This document shows positions 26,194 through 36,301 of a stretch of DNA of 41,107 bases, one piece after another. The stretch comes from an uncultured Pseudomonadota bacterium (GTDB lineage Bacteria > Pseudomonadota > Gammaproteobacteria > Steroidobacterales > Steroidobacteraceae). The translations under genes were made by a program, and so were the position numbers. The notes beneath the pieces are model-generated. The model did not search any database, was not told the origin of the DNA, and saw only the letters and a list, made by a program, of their open reading frames with translations. The stretch spans positions 1 to 41,107 of the forward strand of contig CAIYLH010000126.1 in the NCBI GenBank assembly GCA_903927005.1. The letters run 5' to 3'. Position 1 is the stretch's first letter, and the number at the start of each line of letters is the position of its first letter.

Positions 26194-26613
26194 CTACCAC
26201 TGTCCGATGTTGACCATCGACTTCCACGGCTCACGCGGGGGTTGCGCGCCTCCTTTCTGCAGCAACTCGACCGAGACGTTGTCCGGGGAACGGATGAACG
26301 CCATCCGGCCATCGCGCGGCGGCCGGTTGATCACGACCCCGCTCTCCATCAACCGCGTACAGATCGCGTAGATGTCGTCGACCTCGTAGGCGATATGGCC
26401 GAACGCACGGCCCATCGGGTACGGCTCCGGATCCCAGTTGTAGGTCAGTTCGACCTGCGCGGCGTAATCGCCTGGAGCGGCGAGATAGACAAGCGTGAAG
26501 CGACCCGACTCGTAGTCGTTGCGACCGACGACGTCGAGCCCGAGCTTGTTGCAGTAGAAATCAAGCGACGCGTCCAGGTCGGTGACGCGAACCATCGTGT
26601 GCAGGTACTTCAT
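26194..26613 (-). CDS. gloA: Lactoylglutathione lyase (glyoxalase I)
   Basis: A 139-residue VOC-fold enzyme that converts the methylglyoxal-glutathione hemithioacetal to S-lactoylglutathione. The four metal ligands align with E. coli GloA (His5, Glu56, His74, Glu122): His5 (YLHTMVRV), Glu55 (QVELTYN), His73 (FGHIAYEV) and Glu116 (VSVELLQ). The YNWDPEPYPMGRAFGHIA block is typical of GloA. It is convergent with the cytochrome c gene. Confidence 0.93.
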   Translation of the reverse strand: MKYLHTMVRVTDLDASLDFYCNKLGLDVVGRNDYESGRFTLVYLAAPGDYAAQVELTYNWDPEPYPMGRAFGHIAYEVDDIYAICTRLMESGVVINRPPRDGRMAFIRSPDNVSVELLQKGGAQPPREPWKSMVNIGQW

Positions 26614-26711
26614 CTGGGCCTCCTAGGGCCGTACATGATGCAGCCCTGCACGGGCCCTGTGCTAGTCTCCCGCCGCGGCGCCTGCTTGCGCTGCGACCCT
26701 GGACACGCGCC

Positions 26712-27518
26712 ATGAAGATCCTGACGTTCCTCGCCATCGCGGCCGTGATGGCACTGGCCTCCTGCAGCGTGCAGAGCGGCGTCAGCGGTCTGGGCCCGGC
26801 CCAGAGCGACCAGATCCTCAGTGAACTGCGTCAAATCCACCAGCTACTGCTCGATCAGGGCGCCCATGTGGCGACGGCTCCGCAGGCGCAGGCGCCTGCC
26901 CCCGTGGCGGCGCCCATGACGGCGCCAGCGCCCGCCGCCCACGCCGCGGCCACCACGCCACTCGTCTCGCTGGACGCGTCACCTCACGATTCGATTGGCT
27001 CGAGTACGGCAGCCGTCGTACTGGTCGAGTTCACCGACTATCAGTGCCCGTTCTGCCGCCGCTTCCACGAACGCAGCTGGCCGGAGATCAAGCGCCGCTA
27101 CGTCGACACCGGCAAAGTACGCCTGGAGGTGCGCGACATGCCGCTGCAGTTCCATGACGCTGCAATGCCGGCGGCGATCGCGGCGCGCTGCGCAGGACAG
27201 CAGGGGAAATTCTGGCCGGTATTCAGCGCCCTGCTCGACAAGCCGGACGCGCTGACCAAGGAAGGCCCGCGTCAGGCTGCCATCGCAGCCGGCGTGTCGC
27301 TAGCGGCGTTCGAGCAGTGCCTGCGCAACCCGCAGGTACTGGGCGCGATCGAGGCCGACATAGAAGATGCCCAGCGCATCGGCGTCGACGGCACGCCGGG
27401 CTTCGTGATTGCACGCCGCAAGGGCAATCGACTCGAAGGCACTTTGCTGCTCGGCGCGCAGCCGGCAAACGTATTTGCAAGCCGCATCGACGCCTTGCTC
27501 GACGGCCCGACGCCGTAG
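26712..27518 (+). CDS. DsbA-like thioredoxin-domain lipoprotein
   Basis: A 268-residue lipoprotein with lipobox LASC (Cys18), so it is anchored in the periplasmic face of a membrane. A short helical region (SDQILSELRQIHQLLLDQG, about 32-50) and an Ala/Pro linker (55-82) lead to a DsbA-type thioredoxin domain (about 95-265). The active site is C112-P-F-C115 within FTDYQCPFCRRF, and the cis-Pro loop is GVDGTPGFVIA. It should oxidise or isomerise disulfides in exported proteins. The N-terminal helical segment may mediate self-association. Confidence 0.9.
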   Translation: MKILTFLAIAAVMALASCSVQSGVSGLGPAQSDQILSELRQIHQLLLDQGAHVATAPQAQAPAPVAAPMTAPAPAAHAAATTPLVSLDASPHDSIGSSTAAVVLVEFTDYQCPFCRRFHERSWPEIKRRYVDTGKVRLEVRDMPLQFHDAAMPAAIAARCAGQQGKFWPVFSALLDKPDALTKEGPRQAAIAAGVSLAAFEQCLRNPQVLGAIEADIEDAQRIGVDGTPGFVIARRKGNRLEGTLLLGAQPANVFASRIDALLDGPTP

Positions 27519-27831
27519 CCGTCAGCGCGAATGCGCCGATCACGCACTGCGGGGCCCGCCGAACGAGATACAGCCCGGCCGCAGACCATAACGCAGCGCC
27601 GCCCTTGACCCGCGCGGCATCCTGAACCCTGGCCGCGTCGCAGCCACCGAGCCTTCCCCTGCGGGAACCTCGCAACGGCCCGGTGCAATACGATAATCGG
27701 CTGCGTCAAATACCTCGCGAGTGGCGGGACGCCAGGCCTAGGATCGACTTGGAGCGTCGTGGCAGGAAGCGTACGACCATCGCGTCCGGAAGAACGGGCC
27801 CCGCGGGGGGCGCAGCGCAGGGGTAGCCGTC
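27519..27831. other. 313-bp region without a supported gene
   Basis: This gap lies between the DsbA-like lipoprotein and hemerythrin genes. I see no coding potential with a plausible start and no tRNA-like fold. A 10-bp palindrome CCCCGCGGGG (27799-27808) lies shortly before the hemerythrin ATG. GATAAT near 27691 could be a -10 box but has no convincing -35. Nothing else is recognisable. Confidence 0.4.
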
Positions 27832-28217
27832 ATGATCGAGTGGCATGACCGATTCCTGATAGGCAATCCGCGGATCGACTTCGAGCACCGCATCTTCTTC
27901 GACCTTATCAGTCAATACAGCGAGGCTCGGCTGACCGGCGCGTCGACCGAGCGACTGGTCCGCATCCTCGACGAACTCGCGCTCTATGCGCGCTTTCACT
28001 TCAAGAGCGAGGAAAACCTGATGCAGGACATCGGTTACCCCGGACTCGGCGAGCACAAGGAACACCATCACCGACTAACCGATGACTTGAGCAGCAATCT
28101 CGCGGGACTGCAGCTCGGCCTTTATGCGACCGATCGCGTCGAGACGTTCCTGCTGGACTGGTTCATCGCGCACGTCACCAATGAAGACGCGCAGATCAGC
28201 CGCTTCATGGTTTCAGG

Positions 28218-28221
<4 letters not shown>
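27832..28221 (+). CDS. Bacteriohemerythrin
   Basis: A 129-residue single-domain hemerythrin that binds O2 at a di-iron centre. The ligand pattern is visible: His19 (DFEHRIFF), His56 and Glu60 (RFHFKSEENLM), His75 and His79 (EHKEHHHRL), His114 and Asp119 (FIAHVTNED). The YPGLGEHKEHHH segment is typical of bacteriohemerythrins. An AGGGGT lies about 9 bases before the ATG. The 3' end overlaps the convergent acetolactate synthase gene by four bases: the palindrome CTAG supplies TAG to both strands. Confidence 0.93.
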
Positions 28222-30056
<1,835 letters not shown>

Positions 30057-30173
30057 AGCTCTGTTCCAACTCGTTGCGGCCCGAGAGTAGCAACGGCAGG
30101 GCTCCCCGTCTATGCACTGCAAAAAGATCCGCGCTATGCTCGAAAACTCCTGACCTGACACTCGGTTACCCGC

Positions 30174-30683
30174 ATGCGCCACATCATTGCCGTCCTGCTC
30201 CAGAACGAAGCCGGAGCCCTCAGCCGGGTCGCCGGGCTGTTCTCCAGCCGGGCCTATAACATCGAATCACTGTCGGTTGCCCCAACGGAGGATCCGACCG
30301 TGTCACGCCTGACGCTGGTCACCACCGGCAACGACGCCGTGATAGCCCAGATCGTCAGCCAGCTCAGGAAGCTGGTCGACGTGGTGATGGTGGAGGACCT
30401 GACCCGCGGCGACCACTTCGAGCGCGAATTGCTGCTGATAAAGCTGAAAATCGCCGCCAACCAGCTGGAGCCCTTAACCGCCCTGGTCACCGAGGCCGCC
30501 GGACGCATCCTCGCCGGTTCCCTGCCCAACTTCGTCGTTGAGCTGACCAGCAGCGAGGCGCAGGTGTCGCGCTTCATCGCACACGTGTCGCAGTTTGCCG
30601 AGGTGCTGGAAGTCGTCCGCAGCGGTGCGCTGGGCATCCGCCACGGCGCCTCTAGCGTCGCGCTGCATCCCACGGCAGCCTAA
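30174..30683 (+). CDS. ilvH: Acetolactate synthase, small (regulatory) subunit
   Basis: A 169-residue regulatory subunit conferring valine feedback control on acetolactate synthase. The ACT domain occupies about residues 3-77 (HIIAVLLQNEAGALSRVAGLFSSR, then IESLSVAPTEDPTVSRLT). The C-terminal ALS small-subunit domain contains RGDHFERELLLIKL and RILAGSLPNFVVELTSS. Length matches IlvH (163). It is transcribed away from the large-subunit gene, with 117 bp between the two starts. A GST gene follows 4 bp after the stop, so these two are co-transcribed. Confidence 0.93.
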   Translation: MRHIIAVLLQNEAGALSRVAGLFSSRAYNIESLSVAPTEDPTVSRLTLVTTGNDAVIAQIVSQLRKLVDVVMVEDLTRGDHFERELLLIKLKIAANQLEPLTALVTEAAGRILAGSLPNFVVELTSSEAQVSRFIAHVSQFAEVLEVVRSGALGIRHGASSVALHPTAA

Positions 30684-30687
30684 AGCG

Positions 30688-31296
30688 ATGTACCGCCTGT
30701 ACGACTACCTACCGTCCGGCAACGGCTACAAGGTGCGGCTGGTGCTCAAGTACCTGCGCCTGCCGTACGAGCTGGTGGAGATGGACATCAAGGCCGGCGC
30801 GACGCGGGCGCCGGAGTTTCTGGCCAAGAACGCCAATGGCCGCATCCCGCTGTTGGAGGTGCCGGGTCGTGGCTACCTCGCCGAAAGCCACGCGATCATC
30901 CACTTCCTCGCCGCCGATTCGCTGCTGGTACCCAACGACGCCTGGCAGCAGGCGCAGATGTGGCATTGGCTGTGCTTCGAGCAGTACAACCTTGAGCCGA
31001 ATATCGGCACGGCGCGGTTCTGGCGCGTCTCCCAAAAGCGCACACCTGAGGAACTCGGCGACAAGCTGGTCGAGAAGCTGGCCAAGGGCGCCGAGGCGCT
31101 CGCCGTGCTCGAGCGGCAACTCACCGGCCGCAGCTGGGTGCTGGGCGAGCAGCACTCGCTGGCCGACGTCTCGCTGTACGCCTATACGCATGTCGCGCCG
31201 GAGGCGGGGCTGACGCTGGAGCCGTACCCGGAGATTCGCGCCTGGATCCGCCGCATCGAGGCAGAGCCGTACTGGGAGCCGATCAGCGCGCGCTGA
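30688..31296 (+). CDS. Glutathione S-transferase family protein
   Basis: A 202-residue cytosolic GST. The N-terminal thioredoxin-like domain (1-80) has YLPSGNGYKVRLVLKYL, the glutathione contact NGRIPLLEVP with the cis-Pro, and the ESHAI glutathione-binding turn. The C-terminal helical domain has the conserved WVLGEQHSLADVSLYAYTH block, where Asp caps the N-capping box. It begins 4 bp after ilvH. The frame continues upstream to 30595 inside ilvH, but ATG 30688 starts the domain exactly. A substrate cannot be named. Confidence 0.9.
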   Translation: MYRLYDYLPSGNGYKVRLVLKYLRLPYELVEMDIKAGATRAPEFLAKNANGRIPLLEVPGRGYLAESHAIIHFLAADSLLVPNDAWQQAQMWHWLCFEQYNLEPNIGTARFWRVSQKRTPEELGDKLVEKLAKGAEALAVLERQLTGRSWVLGEQHSLADVSLYAYTHVAPEAGLTLEPYPEIRAWIRRIEAEPYWEPISAR

Positions 31297-31305
31297 TCGA
31301 GCCGG

Positions 31306-32949
31306 TCAGAACCTCTCGCGAGTCTCGACCGACACCTGCAGACGTTTCGTGCCCAGCGGGGCGTCGAATGCATACGACACGTCCACGTGCAGCACGTTGC
31401 CGAGCCCCGAGCGGTTGTTGCCGATACGCAGCCCCAGGCCCGCGTCCTTCAAGGTGCCTATGGGCGCAGCGCCGGTGAAATCCCGCCCCCAGGTGCGCCC
31501 CGCATCGAAGAATGCGGCAGCGCCGATCCTGAACAGCCGAAACGGGAACCAGTCGGTGAACACGCGATGCTCGAGCGTGAGTACCGCGCTGGAAGTGCCG
31601 CCCTGGAAGCGGATCGGGTAGCCGCGCAGCCCCGTATCGCCGCCGAGCAGCACCTGCTGATCTAGGTCCAACCGACGCGTCGTCGTGGCAGCCAACGCCG
31701 CGTAGAACATCTGACGGTCGGTGATCGAGGCGAAGTAACGCATCCCGGCCGTCAACCTGACGTTACGCGGCGCGCCATCATCGAGGCGACCGTCGAGCGT
31801 TGCGCTGCCGTACAGCTGCTGGCCGCTACCGGGCTGCCAGGCGTCCAGGGCCGTGAGGTGCACAAGCGCCGAGTGCCCCACGCCAGCCGTCGCGCCACCG
31901 GAATAGCCCAGCTCAGCGTAGAGCGAGCGACCCAGGTAGAGATCCTCGGTGCGACCGATCAGGTCGACATTCTCGCTCTTGACGTAGCGGTCCTCGAGCA
32001 TCTGCCAGCCGACCCACGGATAGGCCAGCCGCCGATCCGCCGGCAGCGCATAGCTGGAGGGCGCGACCAGCGACGGCGTGAACCGCGCCAGGTCGTAGCG
32101 CACTCCGGCGAACCAGCGCCGGGTAACGCCGTTGATGAGGCCGCTGGACCAGCCGTAATACAGCTGGCCCGAACGATGGTCTTCATCGAACCGGTCCAGC
32201 ACCTGCCCGCCTGAATAGCGCTCGACGTGACTGGTGCCGTCGTAGCCGGTCACGCCGATCGCGTGGCGAACATCGAGCGCGTAGAACGGCAGCGTCAGCC
32301 CCAGCGACTTCACGCGACCATCGCTGTTGTCGGCGTACTCGGCCGACAGCTGCCACCAGCTGCCGAGCAGGGTTGGATCGAAGTAGCTCAGCGCGGTCGA
32401 ACTGCGATCCACGTCACTCGAACGGGCAAGCGTGATCTTGCTGCCGTGCCCGAACAGGTTGTTCTCGTCGATCTGCACCTTGGTGTGGTTGCGCCCGCCC
32501 GACCGACCGAGCGAGACGCCGGGGTTCAGCGTCCACACGTCGCGCACCGTCACCGCAACATCAACGACGTTGGCCGCTTCGTCATAGGCGACCGGCACGA
32601 CCCAGGCGTCGACCAGATAACGACGCCCACGCAGGATGCGCTCCGTTTCCTCAAGCCGCTGCGCGCGAAATTGGTCGCCGCCGCCGAACAGCAGCTGCGC
32701 GCGAACGGTCGACTCGCGGGTCTGGTAGTGCAGGCGGTTGGCCGCCCGATATAGCAGCTTGTCCTCGCGCGGATCGCTCGTGTCGAAGATGTTCTGAACG
32801 TAGACGTCTACGCGACCGATCCGCGCCTGACGACGCTCCAGTTCGGCAGCATCAGGCACGGCCACGGCCGCCTGAGCAGTCGCCGGCCGCTCAGCCGCGG
32901 TCGCGGCTCCGGCGAAGAGAAACAGGCAGACGAGTATCGCTGTGCGCGT
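31306..32949 (-). CDS. Omp85/BamA-TamA-like outer membrane protein (start codon ACG or mutated)
   Basis: A 547-residue outer-membrane protein with a POTRA-like segment (about 50-140, RYLVDAWVVPVAYDEAANVVDVAV-type strand pattern) and a C-terminal barrel with alternating aromatic strands. LLGGDTGLRGYP carries the Omp85 (V/L)RGY motif, and the C terminus ends in Phe (TRERF). The first standard start, GTG 32865, lacks a signal peptide. In frame upstream is a signal peptide (TRTAILVCLFLFAGAATAAE) preceded by GGGAG (32961-32957) and an ACG at 32949 with ideal 7-base spacing. No ATG, GTG or TTG lies between this point and the stop of the preceding gene. I therefore place the start at ACG 32949, or at a base changed from ATG. 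Confidence 0.75.
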   Translation of the reverse strand, partial: TRTAILVCLFLFAGAATAAERPATAQAAVAVPDAAELERRQARIGRVDVYVQNIFDTSDPREDKLLYRAANRLHYQTRESTVRAQLLFGGGDQFRAQRLEETERILRGRRYLVDAWVVPVAYDEAANVVDVAVTVRDVWTLNPGVSLGRSGGRNHTKVQIDENNLFGHGSKITLARSSDVDRSSTALSYFDPTLLGSWWQLSAEYADNSDGRVKSLGLTLPFYALDVRHAIGVTGYDGTSHVERYSGGQVLDRFDEDHRSGQLYYGWSSGLINGVTRRWFAGVRYDLARFTPSLVAPSSYALPADRRLAYPWVGWQMLEDRYVKSENVDLIGRTEDLYLGRSLYAELGYSGGATAGVGHSALVHLTALDAWQPGSGQQLYGSATLDGRLDDGAPRNVRLTAGMRYFASITDRQMFYAALAATTTRRLDLDQQVLLGGDTGLRGYPIRFQGGTSSAVLTLEHRVFTDWFPFRLFRIGAAAFFDAGRTWGRDFTGAAPIGTLKDAGLGLRIGNNRSGLGNVLHVDVSYAFDAPLGTKRLQVSVETRERF

Positions 32950-32964
32950 AACGAATCTCCCGTA

Positions 32965-33939
32965 CTAGGGCACGAGCACGCTCGAGCCCGTCGTGCGCCG
33001 CCCCTCAAGATCCGCATGAGCGCGCGCAGCGTCGGCCAGCGGATAGCGCTGACCGACGACGATCTCCACGACGCCGCTGGCCACGACCTCGAACAGCTCG
33101 CGCGCGGCACGATTGAGCTCGCCCTTGGTTGCGATGTAGTGGAACAGCGTCGGCCGCGTCAGGAACAGCGAGCCGCGCTTGCTCAGCTCCAGCGCACTGA
33201 ATGGCTCGACGGGGCCAGAGGCATTACCGTAGGTCACCATCATGCCGAGCCTGCGCAGGCAATCGAGCGAGGCGAAGAACGTATCCTTGCCCACAGAGTC
33301 GTACACGACCGGCACGCCCTTGCCACCAGTGATTTCGCGCACGCGACTCACCAGATCCTCGCGCGGCGTGACCAGCACATGGTGCGCGCCGTAGCGCCGC
33401 ACGAGCGCCGCCTTCTCATCGCTGCTGACCACGGCGATCACTTCGGCGCCCAGATGACGCGCCCACTGGACGAGGATCAGGCCAACGCCACCAGCAGCGG
33501 CATGGACGACGATCGGATCGCCCTTCTTGACCTTGTAGGTCCGCCGCAGCAGGTAGTGTGCAGTCAGGCCCTTCAGCATCATCGCGGCGGCCTGCTCGTC
33601 CTTGATCGCGTCGGGCAGTCGCACGAGGCGATCTGCCGGCATGTTGCGCGCCTCAGCATAGGAGCCGGGCGTAGTCGAGGTGTAGGCGACCCGGTCACCG
33701 ACGGCGAGCGACTTCACGCCCGCGCCGAGTTCATCGACTACGCCTGCCGCTTCGCGACCGAGCAGCGAGGGCAGCGCCATCGGATACAAACCACTGCGAT
33801 CGTAGACGTCGATGAAGTTGACGCCCACCGCCGTGTGCCGAATGCGAACTTCGTTGCGCTTGAGGCGCGGCAGCTCAACCTCGGCCCACTCCAGCACTTC
33901 GGGTCCGCCGTGTGCGCGCACCAGGACGCCTCGAGTCAT
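32965..33939 (-). CDS. NADPH:quinone oxidoreductase (QorA-like)
   Basis: A 324-residue zeta-crystallin-type medium-chain reductase that reduces quinones with NADPH. There is no structural zinc site. Visible motifs are NFIDVYDRSGLYP, the Rossmann turn AAAGGVGLILVQWA, and the YDSVGKDTF and YGNASGPVEPF blocks typical of QorA. The start has GAGGAG five bases upstream. It ends 15 bases before the proposed start of the Omp85-like gene, in the same frame, and follows the 2Fe-2S ferredoxin gene by 72 bp. Confidence 0.92.
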   Translation of the reverse strand: MTRGVLVRAHGGPEVLEWAEVELPRLKRNEVRIRHTAVGVNFIDVYDRSGLYPMALPSLLGREAAGVVDELGAGVKSLAVGDRVAYTSTTPGSYAEARNMPADRLVRLPDAIKDEQAAAMMLKGLTAHYLLRRTYKVKKGDPIVVHAAAGGVGLILVQWARHLGAEVIAVVSSDEKAALVRRYGAHHVLVTPREDLVSRVREITGGKGVPVVYDSVGKDTFFASLDCLRRLGMMVTYGNASGPVEPFSALELSKRGSLFLTRPTLFHYIATKGELNRAARELFEVVASGVVEIVVGQRYPLADAARAHADLEGRRTTGSSVLVP

Positions 33940-34011
33940 GGAAACTCCTCAAAACAATGTTGGCAGAGCAATGGTTAGCCTGAAGTCTAACAGCCCAAGC
34001 GCGGGCAACCG

Positions 34012-34380
34012 TCAGGCGCGGAGCGAGCCTGTGGTAAGTACGAGGTCAACCACCGGCACTCCCCCAACCAGATGCTGGTCGAGGATGCGGTCCAGGTTGT
34101 CGGGCGTGCAGTGCCCGTACCAGGTGCCGTCCGGATAGACGACCGCGATCGGACCTTCGCGGCAGATACGCAGGCAACCGGCCCGGGTGCGCAGCACGCC
34201 GCCTTCAACGTCTACCAGTCGTCGCTCGCGCAGCCGGCGCTTCAAATGATCCCAGGCAGCCTCGCTCGCTTCGACGGGCGCACATTTGCCGCCGCCGACG
34301 CAGAGGAATATGTGCCGGCGGGCGCTGTTCAGATGCAGCGCCGCCAGCACGCCGGCGAGTTCATCGGTAGGGGCGCTCAT
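34012..34380 (-). CDS. Thioredoxin-fold (2Fe-2S) ferredoxin-like protein
   Basis: A 122-residue protein of the 2Fe-2S thioredoxin-like family. Four cysteines match the cluster pattern: Cys27 and Cys33 (FLCVGGGKCAP), Cys69 and Cys73 (AGCLRICREGP). The following block AVVYPDGTWYGHCTPDNLDRILDQHL is the usual family C-terminus. It should act as a small electron carrier in the cytoplasm. ATG 34380 gives the domain start directly; the frame continues upstream through the overlapping glnK region but is not coding there. The gene lies 37 bp downstream of glnK. Confidence 0.9.
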   Translation of the reverse strand: MSAPTDELAGVLAALHLNSARRHIFLCVGGGKCAPVEASEAAWDHLKRRLRERRLVDVEGGVLRTRAGCLRICREGPIAVVYPDGTWYGHCTPDNLDRILDQHLVGGVPVVDLVLTTGSLRA

Positions 34381-34417
34381 GGCCGGGAGTTTACCCCAGC
34401 CGTGAGCGCCGCTCAGA

Positions 34418-34810
<393 letters not shown>

Positions 34811-34814
34811 TCAT

Positions 34815-34830
34815 TGCAGCTTCCGTGCCT
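34815..34830 (-). promoter_or_regulatory. Sigma-54 (-24/-12) promoter of the P-II gene
   Basis: On the minus strand the sequence AGGCACGGAAGCTGCA matches the sigma-54 consensus TGGCACG-N4-TTGCA except at two positions. The invariant GG and GC are exactly 10 bases apart. Transcription should start near 34804, about 48 bases before the glnK ATG. Confidence 0.65.
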
Positions 34831-34881
34831 ACTCCCACCGTATAACAAATCATGCACTTAGGTACGCCCCCCAGCCGCTGG

Positions 34882-34898
34882 CGCACCACTGTGGCGCG
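34882..34898. promoter_or_regulatory. NtrC-like enhancer box, proximal
   Basis: CGCACCACTGTGGCGCG matches 11 of 14 fixed positions of the recalled NtrC consensus TGCACYANNNTGGTGCA. Its centre is about 86 bp upstream of the predicted sigma-54 start site. Confidence 0.5.
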
Positions 34899-34912
34899 GT
34901 CACGCACGCCGA

Positions 34913-34929
34913 TGCGCAGCAATGGTGCG
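34913..34929. promoter_or_regulatory. NtrC-like enhancer box, distal
   Basis: TGCGCAGCAATGGTGCG matches 10 of 14 fixed positions of the recalled NtrC consensus. Its centre is 31 bp (about three helical turns) from the proximal box and about 117 bp upstream of the predicted start site, the spacing seen in classical NtrC enhancers. Confidence 0.45.
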
Positions 34930-35000
34930 TGCCGAATGGTAGCCATCGATACGGTGAGCGCCGTCGCTGGTAAAGTCGTGGTTTCCCACTGGGAGTCCCC

Positions 35001-36233
35001 ATGACCGACACCTTCGTGATCGTCGGCGCTGGCCACACCGCCGTACAGGCCGTAGATAGCCTGCGCCGCGGCGGCTTCGACGGCAGGCTGGTGCTGCTGG
35101 GCGACGACCCGCACCTGCCGTACCAGCGCCCGCCCCTGTCGAAGAAGTTCCTGGCCGGCGAACTGCCACTTGAACGGCTCGTGTTGAAGCCGGCGGCCTT
35201 CTACGAAACCGCGCGGGTCGAACTCAAGCTCGGTGCCGCCGTCGAGAAACTGTCGCTGGGTGACCGCGAGCTGCAACTGGCGGGTGGCGAACGGCTGCAG
35301 TACGACCGACTGCTGCTGACGACCGGTAGCCTGCCCCGAACGCTGACGGTGCCCGGACACGAGCTCGGCGGCATCCATTACCTGCGCTCGGTGGGCGACG
35401 TCGAGCGGATCCGCCGGGACCTGACGCCGGGCGCGCGGGTCGTGATCGTCGGTGGCGGCTACATTGGCCTGGAGGTCGCCGCGACCTGTCGCGGCCTCGG
35501 CCATGAGGTCGACGTGCTGGAGATGACCGACCGGGTGATGAACCGCGTCGTCGCACCGGAGATTTCTGCATTCTTTACTGCCGAACACACGCGCGCCGGC
35601 GTACGCCTGCATACCGGCACGCTGGTCAGCGCATTTACGCCACGGGCGGGCAATACGCACCGCGTCGGTGCGGTCGAAACGCTAGGCGGCGTCGCCTTCC
35701 CGGCCGACGTCGTCATCGTCGGGGTGGGCGTACTTCCCAGTGTCGCGCTGGCGGCGGCGGCTGGCCTTGCCTGCGAGAACGGCGTGGCGGTGGATGAGCA
35801 CTGCCGCACCTCCGACCCGGCCGTCTGGGCCGCCGGCGACTGCACCAGCCACCCGAGCCCCCGTTACGGACGTCGGGTGCGGCTCGAATCGGTCGACAAC
35901 GCCTTCGAGCAGGCGCGCACGGCCGCCACCAACATGCTCGGCGGCGCCGCCGTGCACGACCGAGTGCCCTGGTTCTGGTCGGACCAGTACGACCTCAAGC
36001 TGCTGATCGTCGGACTGAATTTCGACTATGACCAGGTGGTTGTCCGCGGCGAGCCGGCCAGCCGAACGTTCAGCTGCTGCTACCTGCGCGGCGGCGAGCT
36101 GCTGGCGATCGACTGCGTCAACAGCGTCAAGGACTATGTGGCGGCGAAGAAGCTTATCGCCGAGCGGGCCCACTGCGACCCGCTGCGACTAGCCGATCCG
36201 GCGTTGGCGCTGCGCGAGACCATGATCAGCTGA
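35001..36233 (+). CDS. FAD-dependent ferredoxin/rubredoxin reductase-like protein
   Basis: A 410-residue NAD(P)H-dependent flavoprotein of the oxygenase-coupled ferredoxin reductase type. The FAD motif is VIVGAGHTAVQA near the N terminus, with LPYQRPPLSKKFL following; the NAD motif is VVIVGGGYIGLEVAA; the second FAD motif is VWAAGDCTSHP. The Reductase_C domain (about 325-410) contains FWSDQYDLKLLIVGLNFDYD. It should pass electrons from NAD(P)H to a ferredoxin or rubredoxin. GGGAG precedes the ATG. It is divergent from glnK and from a 2Fe-2S ferredoxin gene, which could be its redox partner, but no oxygenase is nearby. Confidence 0.9.
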   Translation: MTDTFVIVGAGHTAVQAVDSLRRGGFDGRLVLLGDDPHLPYQRPPLSKKFLAGELPLERLVLKPAAFYETARVELKLGAAVEKLSLGDRELQLAGGERLQYDRLLLTTGSLPRTLTVPGHELGGIHYLRSVGDVERIRRDLTPGARVVIVGGGYIGLEVAATCRGLGHEVDVLEMTDRVMNRVVAPEISAFFTAEHTRAGVRLHTGTLVSAFTPRAGNTHRVGAVETLGGVAFPADVVIVGVGVLPSVALAAAAGLACENGVAVDEHCRTSDPAVWAAGDCTSHPSPRYGRRVRLESVDNAFEQARTAATNMLGGAAVHDRVPWFWSDQYDLKLLIVGLNFDYDQVVVRGEPASRTFSCCYLRGGELLAIDCVNSVKDYVAAKKLIAERAHCDPLRLADPALALRETMIS

Positions 36234-36240
36234 CCCGGGC

Positions 36241-36260
36241 ATTTTGCTGCACTGCAAAAT
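36241..36260. promoter_or_regulatory. Inverted repeat overlapping the phaC -35 box (possible operator)
   Basis: ATTTTGC-TGCACT-GCAAAAT is a 7-bp perfect inverted repeat covering the -35 element. It contains CTGC-ACT-GCAA, one base from the CTGC-N3/4-GCAG motif I recall for the PHA regulator PhaR of Paracoccus. An operator role is inferred from position. Confidence 0.4.
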
Positions 36261-36272
36261 GACCGTTATACT
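36244..36272 (+). promoter_or_regulatory. Sigma-70 promoter of phaC
   Basis: TTGCTG (36244-36249), a 17-base spacer and TATACT (36267-36272) form a good housekeeping promoter. Transcription would start near 36279, about 23 bases before the phaC ATG. Confidence 0.75.
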
Positions 36273-36301
36273 GGCCAGCTGCTGACATCCAGGAGAGGCC
36301 G

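Noticed and set aside
27519-27831. Small ORFs or an RNA gene in the 313-bp gap
   Set aside because: Candidate frames lack starts with ribosome binding sites and look like shadow translation; no cloverleaf or riboswitch-like core is visible.
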